Under the pieces are notes generated by a model, which was not told the origin of the DNA, made no database searches, and was given only the letters and a program-made list of their open reading frames with translations. 64,000 bases of DNA, from assembly GCF_014805685.1 (NCBI RefSeq), contig NC_060892.1, positions 22,741,900 to 22,805,899 of the forward strand. The letters run 5' to 3'. The position numbers and the translations under genes are program-made. The stretch is from Silurus meridionalis (lineage: Eukaryota > Chordata > Actinopteri > Siluriformes > Siluridae). Below are positions 57,401 to 64,000 of the stretch, one piece after another (within the stretch, counting starts at the first letter, position 1; every line of letters begins with the position of its first letter).

Positions 57401-57639
57401 CATGTGTTGACCAAAGTCCAGGAAGGCTTTAAAGTCCACCAGGCCGCAGAGCTAGCCAGTTAGCCCGCATTTAGCTTAGCTTTAGCATTAGGGTCAGTTG
57501 AGAGGATAATATCGGACCCCTACCTCTTAATCTCAGTGTTATTGTGGGCGACTTCGATCGGCATCGTGGGGAAATTTCTCTCCTTCTCTCGGGCAAAACA
57601 GTGACTATTCAGGATCGTCTGCAGGTTCGATTTGACCAT
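51370..57639 (-). CDS. oaz1: Ornithine decarboxylase antizyme 1 (programmed +1 frameshift)
   Basis: Antizyme binds ornithine decarboxylase monomers, sends them to the 26S proteasome without ubiquitin and blocks polyamine uptake. Its synthesis needs a polyamine-stimulated +1 frameshift. Five minus-strand exons join in phase: 57639-57524, 54665-54520, 53027-52861, 51663-51578, 51500-51370. The zero frame starts [20 protein letters not shown] and ends [10 protein letters not shown] at the TGA 54607-54605 (58 codons). In the +1 frame it continues [20 protein letters not shown]. It then runs through [30 protein letters not shown] and [13 protein letters not shown] to ELDNDE and TAA, 214 aa in all. 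The tail [13 protein letters not shown]...FFMAY points to antizyme 1, not antizyme 2. A second in-frame Met at residue 26 offers the alternative start known in this family. Fish often have two oaz1 copies; which this is cannot be told. Confidence 0.97.
51578..51663 (-). CDS. oaz1: oaz1 exon 4
   Basis: Acceptor GATCTTGCAG, donor CAGAG|GTACGT, phase 2 to 1. It codes [19 protein letters not shown] then CFQKNREDR. Confidence 0.97.
52296..52705 (+). mobile_element. Tc1-like fragment (GGACAAAAGTATTGGGAC family), copy 2
   Basis: Starts TACACTATATGGACAAAAGT. The decayed interior corresponds to the family DDE domain (CAGCATCACAATGCCCCTGT, then GGAACATCTCCCAGAAAAAG). The 3' end is lost. It sits in oaz1 intron 3, opposite in orientation to the gene. 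Confidence 0.75.
52861..53027 (-). CDS. oaz1: oaz1 exon 3
   Basis: Acceptor GACACTCAG, donor GATAG|GTTAGA, phase 0 to 2. It codes [17 protein letters not shown], a less conserved stretch, then [16 protein letters not shown], the family signature. Confidence 0.96.
53207..54032. mobile_element. Nonautonomous pogo/Tigger-like element, copy 2 (0.8 kb)
   Basis: TA-flanked ends CAGTGGAACCCAGTAATCTC and ATAACCGGGTTCCACTG. It shares long blocks with 29649-30866 (CCTATTAAGTCGACGTTTTT, AATCGCAGCAACGCTGTTGT) but lacks the minisatellite. It lies in oaz1 intron 2. Confidence 0.88.
54085..54320 (+). repeat. AT-rich dispersed repeat shared with ell intron 10
   Basis: TTGTTAGACCCCATTCGGGT and neighbouring TTGATTAAATTGAGTAATTG align in order with 33830-34125. 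Confidence 0.65.
54403..54470. repeat. (TA)n microsatellite
   Basis: About 68 bp of TA, ending 50 bp beyond the oaz1 exon 2 donor. Confidence 0.95.
54520..54665 (-). CDS. oaz1: oaz1 exon 2 (recoding exon)
   Basis: Acceptor TTTGTGCAG, donor ATTCT|GTAAGT. It holds the end of the zero frame, the shift site TCC-TGA-T and the start of the +1 frame. 146 nt: phase 2 in, phase 0 out only if one base is skipped, which agrees with a +1 shift. Confidence 0.98.
54549..54610 (-). promoter_or_regulatory. oaz1: Antizyme +1 frameshift site and 3' pseudoknot
   Basis: Shift codon TCC (54610-54608) is followed by TGA (54607-54605). Downstream stem 1 pairs CCCTCACCCACC (54601-54590) with GGTGGGCGAGGG (54576-54565), with one A-C mismatch. 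Stem 2 pairs the loop GATCCC (54583-54578) with GGGATC (54554-54549). This is the classical H-type pseudoknot of vertebrate antizyme 1. Confidence 0.95.
54725..56204. other. oaz1 intron 1 interior
   Basis: No exon seen. A remnant of repeat family A (minus) lies at about 55385-55520. Otherwise AT-rich intronic DNA. Confidence 0.4.
56205..56605 (+). mobile_element. Truncated nonautonomous fish DNA transposon
   Basis: Contains GATTGGTGCCAGATGGGATG then GGTTTGAGTATTTCAGAAAC, and ends GGTGTCCCTAATAAAATGGC then CAGTGAG. This is a widespread fish repeat, internally decayed. Confidence 0.6.
56697..56803. other. Long foldback (about 48-bp stem, short AT loop)
   Basis: Left arm 56697-56747 and right arm 56755-56803 are inverse copies. 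They share GCATAATTCATACAC and ACAGAAAGACACA with their complements, and differ by a 2-base indel and a few mismatches around a TATATATA loop. It lies in oaz1 intron 1. Confidence 0.85.
56980..57060 (-). mobile_element. Decayed SINE fragment (minus)
   Basis: CAGAAGCGGCAGCTTGGCGG followed by a GC-rich CCCGACCC tract resembles the inverse SINE body. Confidence 0.4.
57524..57639 (-). CDS. oaz1: oaz1 exon 1 (start codon)
   Basis: ATG at 57639-57637, 38 codons plus 2 nt, donor AAGAG|GTAGGG. It codes [20 protein letters not shown] then [18 protein letters not shown]. The first Met precedes the amphipathic stretch that directs the long form to mitochondria in mammals; the second is Met26. Confidence 0.95.
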
Positions 57640-57684
57640 CCGGACAGCGTCGGCACCACCGCACTGCTCTACTTCACGACTCTC

Positions 57685-57714
57685 TGTGTGTGTGTGTGTG
57701 TGTGCGTGTGTGTG
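57685..57714. repeat. (GT)n just upstream of the oaz1 start codon
   Basis: About 30 bp of GT with one C. On the gene strand it is a (CA)n tract 46 bases before the ATG, so probably in the 5' leader or core promoter. Confidence 0.9.
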
Positions 57715-57789
57715 AAAAGGCAGTGAGCAGCAGCGGTGTTTATTACATCAGCGTTTATTCGGCCTGAGGCGTGTCTCCCAACAACACAC

Positions 57790-60700
57790 ACACACACGGC
57801 ATACAACTATACACTCTTTACACACTCTTTATACATTATACAACTATACTCTTCACACACACCTCTACACATAATACAACTATACCCTCACCACACACTC
57901 TACACACTCTTTATACATTATACAACTATACTCTTCACACACCTCTACACATAATACAACTATACCTCACCACACACTCTACACACTCTTTATACATTAT
58001 ACAACTATACTCTTCACACACACCTCTACACATAATACAACTATACCCTCACCACACACTCTACACACTCTTTATACATTATACAACTATACTCTTCACA
58101 CACACCTCTACACATAATACAACTATACCCTCACCACACACTCTACACTCTTTATACATTATACAACTATACTCTTCACACCTCTACACATAATACAACT
58201 ATACCCTCACCACACACTCTACACACTCTTTATACATTATACAACTATACTCTTCACACACAACTCCACACATAATACAACTATACCCTTTACCACACAC
58301 TATACACACTCACCACACACTCCACACACTATACATCTATACACTATACACATTATACATCTATACACTCCACATACAAGCCACACAACACGACACATTA
58401 TACAACTATACACTCACCACACAACACTATACACACACTCACCACACAAGTGTGATATTATACATCTATACATTATACACACTATATACTCCACATACAC
58501 TATACATCTAAACACTCCACACACACTATCGCATTCCACACACAACACTGTACACATAATACAACTATACCCTCACCACACACTATACACACTCACCACA
58601 CACTCCACACACTATACATCTATACACTATACACATTATACATCTATACACTCCACATACAAGCCACACAACACGACACATTATACAACTATACACTCAC
58701 CACACAACACTATACACACACTCACCACACAAGTGTGATATTATACATCTATACATTATACACACTATATACTCCACATACACTATACATCTAAACACTC
58801 CACACACACTATCGCATTCCACACACAACACTGTACACATAATACAACTATACCCTCACCACACACTATACACACTCACCACACACTCCACACACTATAC
58901 ATCTATACACTATACACATTATACATCTATACACTCCACATACAAGCCACACAACACGACACATTATACAACTATACACTCACCACACAACACTATACAC
59001 ACACTCACCACACAACACTATACATATTATACATCAATACATTATACAAACTATATACTCCACATACACTATACATCTAAACACTCCACACACACTATAC
59101 GCATTCCACACACAACACTGTACACATTATACAACTATACCCTGACCACACACTGTACAAACACCACACACACTCCACACACTATACATCTATTCACTAT
59201 ACACATTATACATCTATACACTCCACATACACACCACACAACATGGCACATTATACAACTATACACTCTACACACACACACGACATTTTACACATTAGAC
59301 AACTATACACTCCACACAACATTATATACACAATCCACACAACACATATACATTATACAACTATACACTCCACACAACACTATAGGCATTCCACACAACA
59401 CTGTACACATTATACAACTATACCCTCACCACACACTATACAAACACTCACCACACACTCCACACACTATACAGCTATACACTATACACATTATACTATA
59501 CATCTATGTGGAGTGTATACACTCCACATACACACCACACAACATGGCACATTATACAACTATACACTCTACACACACTCCACACACTATACGCATTCCA
59601 CACACAACACTGTACACATAATACAACTATACCCTCACCACACACTATACACACTCACCACACACTCCACACACTATACATCTATACACTATACATTATA
59701 CATCTATACACTCCACACAACATTATATACACAATCCACACAACATATACATTATACAACTATACACTCCACACAACACTATAGGCATTCCACACACAAC
59801 ACTGTACACATTATACAACTATACCCTCACCACACACTATACAAACACTCACACACACTCCACACACTATACAGCTATACACTATACACATTATACTATA
59901 CATCTATGTGGAGTGTATACACTCCACATACACACCACACAACATGGCACATTATACAACTATACACTCTACACACACTCCACACACTATACGCATTCCA
60001 CACACAACACTGTACACATTATACAACTATACCCTGACCACACACTGTACAAACACCACACACACTCCACACACTATACATCTATTCACTATACACATTA
60101 TACATCTATACACTCCACATACACACCACACAACATGGCACATTATACAACTATACACTCTACACACACACGACATTTTACACATTAGACAACTATACAC
60201 TCCACACAACATTATATACACAATCCACACAACATATACATTATACAACTATACACTCCACACAACACTATAGGCATTCCACACACAACACTGTACACAT
60301 TATACAACTATACCCTCACCACACACTATACAAACACTCACTACACACACTCCACACACTATACAGCTATACACTATACACATTATACTATACATCTATG
60401 TGGAGTGTATACACTCCACATACACACCACACAACATGGCACATTATACAACTCTACACTCTACACACACACAAAACATTTTACACATCAGACAACTATA
60501 CACTCCACACAACACTATACACACAATCCACACAACCTATATACATGATACACCTATACACTTCACACAACATATATACATTATACAACTATAAACTTCA
60601 CACAACACTCTATACACACTTTTCAAAACCTATATACAGTACATTATACAACTATACACTCCACACACACATTATACACTCTATACACTCTAAACAACTA

Positions 60701-61080
60701 TACACTCACCACACATTCCACCCAACACTATACACATAAAACAACTAAACAGACACACTCCACACAACCTTCTACACACGCTACACAGCACTCTATACAT
60801 TATACAACTATACACTCACCACACACATTATACACTCTAAACAACTATACACTTACCACACATTCCACCCAACACTATACACATTAAACAACTAAACAGA
60901 CACACTCCACACAACCTTCTACACACGCTACACAGCACTCTATACATTATACAACTATACACTCACCACACATTACACACACAAGCTACACAATGTTATA
61001 CAAATTGTACAACTATACACTTCACACACTCTACACACAATATGCAGCTATACACTCATCATACACTCTACACACACTCC
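57790..61080. repeat. 3.3-kb TATACA/CACAC tandem array upstream of oaz1
   Basis: A hierarchical satellite of A, C and T-rich plus-strand words (ACAACTATACACTC, ACACATTATACA). From 57790 to 58290 the unit is about 80-90 bp. From about 58280 to 59100 it is 283 bp, with near-identical copies. From 59190 to 60500 a longer unit of roughly 400-490 bp is marked by a palindrome. From 60600 to 61080 it decays. The long His/Thr/Tyr open frames are artefacts. Confidence 0.95.
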
Positions 61081-61189
61081 ACACTGAAACAGCACACAAA
61101 ATCAAATCATAAACTGCTATCTTACTGTATAAATATACTACACAAAACGACCAGATTTCACACACGGAAGCTTGTTCATTAATAAATTT

Positions 61190-61395
61190 GATTTGTGTAG
61201 TGCTTTTAACAATTGACATTGTCCCTGAGCAGCTTTACAGAGGCTATAAAATGTAAATTTATACATTAGTGTTTATAAATTTATTGCTAATAAGAAAGCC
61301 AGTGGCAATTGTGACGAGTAAAAAGTTCCTGAGATGGTCTGAGGAAGAAACCTTGAGAGAAACCAGATTTAGAAGGGAACCCATCATCCTTAAAT
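61190..61395 (+). repeat. Dispersed repeat family A, copy (plus)
   Basis: GTAGTGCTTTTAACAATTGA, CTGAGCAGCTTTACAGAGG and GAGGAAGAAACCTTGAGAG in order. Confidence 0.8.
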
Positions 61396-61689
61396 ATAAA
61401 GACATTTTACAGTGTGAACAGGGAGCAAGTAGGGACTCTGGCAAGACCAGCAATGGCAGCATAACTAAAATAGAGAGCCAGAAGGTAGCACAGATATGAG
61501 GGATTTCAGGGATATAAGACTGTCTGCCACATCATCATGAAACATTGCAGCATTATATAAAACAATCTGGTTTTGATCAGCACAAAGACTCCTTTTCAAT
61601 TCAAAGGAGAGGAAAGCAGTGTTTAATGTTTAATATGTTGGACGTATAATTAAAAAGTTCAAATCTGAGCACCTCCAAGTTACCTGTTC

Positions 61690-61925
61690 TGGGCCCCCCA
61701 GCATGGCTCTTAACCCTCAACTGCTCTGTTGTATAAATGGAATAATTGTAAGTCGATTTTATTTGTATAGCACTTTCAACAATCTACATTGTCCCAAAGC
61801 AGCTGTACAGAGATAAATAGATTATTTAGAATTAATTTATTAATAAATTATAAATTCATTAATAAATTACCCTCTAGGTTTATCCCTAACAAGAGGGCCA
61901 GTGGTGACTGTGGCATTGAAAACGA
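61690..61925 (+). repeat. SINE tail fused to repeat family A copy
   Basis: 61690-61755 is the SINE 3' part (CTTAACCCTCAACTGCTCTG). It is directly followed by family A from about 61756 (GATTTTATTTGTATAGCACT, CAAAGCAGCTGTACAGAG, GGGCCAGTGGTGACTGTGGC). Confidence 0.7.
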
Positions 61926-61929
61926 GGGG

Positions 61930-62865
61930 CATAAATCTCAACAGTAAAGTGAAACCCTTTCGACCCTGCTCAGCCATGTTTACTGTAACCTGCTGCCTTT
62001 GATTTTTTTTATTTTTTTTACAATCCACTTTCAGCTGTGCCTGTCAGTCAATAACTAATTTCTGACACTTGAGTTCACCATATCCACCCTCTCCATGACC
62101 ACGCGCGGTACGTATTTAATACCTTCTTTATCGCAGTGATATTCCTTTCGATATGTATATACAGATCATATTTATGTATGTATAGATTTCATGTCATTTT
62201 AGCTTTCTGCAGTTCAGCCTGAAGTCTATTTAAAGGTGTATAGAAGGTCTTGTTGTGGTTCTTCTACAGCTGATTTTAAGGCACTTGAAATGACAGAAGG
62301 TTTTGTATTCATCTAAAACTACTGAATCAGATTCGGATGTGAGATGATGATCTAAATCTGGTGTGTTTTGTTAATCTCTGCTGCTCACTTGTTGTCACAA
62401 ACATAGTTTTAGTGGATTCTAAATCCAGAGTGAGGTAGGATTCTGACAAAGACCAGGTCTGGTAAGCACATTTACAGTCTACACTACACAGGCGAGATCT
62501 CTGCTCCTCTGATTCTGGTCTTTTAATTGTTTCTTTTAACTGTTTACACCTTTATGGGTGCCTGGGCTTTTTCCTCCTATTCACCAAAACTGTAGAATTC
62601 TCTCCCTATTGAGACAGTCTGAACCTTTTAATGTTTTTTTAAAATCTGGTCTTAAAGCGTACTTTATTTTCAGGATAGCTTTCAAGTGATTTTTTTGGTG
62701 ATGTGTCTGTGATGATTAATTTATTTTTTATTTATTTTATTTTTCTATTATTTTATTTCATTTTAAATTAAATTAAATTAAATTTTATTGCTCCGAAAGT
62801 GCTTTAAGATGTAACTTTAAAAATAAATATTAAATAAATTATTATTAGTAGTAGTATTATGATTA
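61930..62865. other. Intergenic, nothing recognised
   Basis: AT-rich, no gene or clear element. Confidence 0.35.
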
Positions 62866-63100
62866 GTGCCTGCCAAAAGTGTGGAAACATCTAATCCCCC
62901 CCTTCAAACCTGGAGATGGAAGCGTAATAGTTTGGTATTGTTTTGGTGCAGGGAAGTTTGGAGACTTATTCCAGGTGAAAGGAATACTGAACCAACATGG
63001 CTACCATTCTATACTTCAACACCACTGCCTGAACCGCGGGTCATTAAAACTTCACCATACAACAAGACAATGGGCTGAAGCCTACGTCCAAGCTCTGTAA
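62866..63100 (+). pseudogene. Tc1-like transposase fragment
   Basis: Reads IPPFKPGDGSVIVWYCFGAG then GDLFQVKGILNQHGYHSIL, the region between the first and second catalytic Asp of Tc1 transposases. It is followed by a decayed QDN-like stretch. Both element ends are missing. Confidence 0.8.
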
Positions 63101-63194
63101 GCGTTATTTAAAGAGCATTTATCGTATGGAGTGTTACCTCTCATGGAATTAGCTGCCTAGTCACTGCACTCTGCTCTGAGATGAACTTGGTGAC

Positions 63195-63365
63195 AAGCAA
63201 GAAATCTCCAACTAGTAAAAAACAAATTTTTCAAAGAGGCATGACATTTGTTCCTTATAAGTTTTTCCCTAATGAGCGAGCAAGTGGCAAATGTGGAAAG
63301 GAAAAACTCCCTAAGAGTACATTGTATGAGGTAGAAACCTTGAAAGGAACCAAACTCAAAAGGGA
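63195..63365 (+). repeat. Dispersed repeat family A, copy (plus)
   Basis: CCCTAATGAGCGAGCAAGTG, GGAAAAACTCCCTAAGAG and GTAGAAACCTTGAAAGGAAC. Confidence 0.75.
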
Positions 63366-63524
63366 TCTATTTTACTGAGCAATTCAAGAACTTAAAGGAT
63401 GGATTTTGGACTGTATTTAATATCAATAGTCTATTACAATGGCTCAGGACCACAGGTTGCATAAACAATTCTGCGTTTTAGCATCTATCACTGAATAGCA
63501 CACTTCAAGAATGATGGATGGACA

Positions 63525-63800
63525 TTCAGTGCCACCCAGATGAGGATGGGTTTTCCCTTTTGAGTCTGGTTCCTCTCAAGGTTTCTTTCTCATGCATTCT
63601 CATGGAGTTTTTCCTTGCCACAGTTGTCACGGGCTTGCTTATTAAAGATAAACTTACAATTACAAGGAATGCACTTACAGGCACTAAACTTTTTTCTTTT
63701 ATACAACATTATAACTGCGTTATTTCTGTACAGCTGCTTTGAGTCCATGTGCAGTGTTGCGTGAATGCGCTATACGAATACAAATTAATTGAATTGAACC
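63525..63800 (-). repeat. Dispersed repeat family A, copy (minus)
   Basis: CTTTTGAGTCTGGTTCCTCT, TTTTTCCTTGCCACAGTTGT and CTGCTTTGAGTCCATGTGCA on plus. It faces the copy at 63195-63365. Confidence 0.8.
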
Positions 63801-64000
63801 CGTCCTTATTTGTGTGCCACTGAATGTCCATTCAGTATAGTTACATCATTGTTGAGGTTAATTCATTGAAATCATTGTTACTTTCTAAGTGGCCTATTTT
63901 AAGGTGCCTTAAGCCAAGCTACATTATCTAGAGTGTAGCGGAACGTTGACTCTAGACATTCAGTAGACCGGTCCAATCAATGCCGATAATTTGATTTATT

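Noticed and set aside
57736..60739. His/Thr/Tyr-repeat proteins of up to 264 aa
   Set aside because: Arise from the TATACA/CACAC satellite, where stops are rare in some frames.

Overview
The window is vertebrate nuclear DNA, almost certainly from a ray-finned fish. It has long introns with GT-AG splice sites and no operons. It also carries dense Tc1-like, mariner-like, hAT-like and pogo-like DNA transposons, a tRNA-derived SINE, pieces of RTE-like and L1-like LINEs, and very many (CA)n and (TA)n tracts. The repeat families look like those common in ostariophysan fishes such as catfishes, but the species cannot be fixed from this alone.

Three protein-coding genes can be supported, each reconstructed exon by exon with consistent splice phases. 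(1) ell, plus strand, 14067-36117: exons 2-12 of the RNA polymerase II elongation factor ELL (566 codons visible). The first exon is not recognised and probably lies upstream of the window. The first 14 kb would then be intron 1 and holds only repeats and unassigned sequence. (2) A small five-exon gene, plus strand, 45981-48043, resembling the fish oogenesis-related protein (org). Its third exon carries a one-base frame break, and its first intron appears to be GC-AG. (3) oaz1, minus strand, 57639-51370: ornithine decarboxylase antizyme 1 in five coding exons. It has the TCC-TGA programmed +1 frameshift site and an intact downstream pseudoknot.

Layout: 1-14.0 kb, repeats including a hAT MITE, a Tc1 fragment, a 1.5-kb Tc1-like element with long inverted repeats and a GT-rich tract; 14.0-38.4 kb, ell, with introns full of satellites and transposons; 38.4-45.8 kb, intergenic, with a mariner remnant, two LINE fragments and dispersed repeats; 45.8-48.3 kb, the org-like gene; 48.3-50.9 kb, a hAT MITE and SINEs; 50.9-57.7 kb, oaz1 on the other strand, with Tc1-like and pogo-like insertions in its introns; 57.8-61.1 kb, a 3.3-kb TATACA/CACAC tandem array directly upstream of oaz1; 61.1-64 kb, dispersed repeats and a Tc1 transposase scrap.

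The three genes are not functionally linked as a system. ELL acts in transcription elongation, antizyme in polyamine feedback, and the org-like protein presumably in oocytes. The best material for a second look is the antizyme recoding cassette, the frame break and GC-AG intron of the org-like gene, an exon-like island in ell intron 10, and the structured satellite at the oaz1 promoter side.
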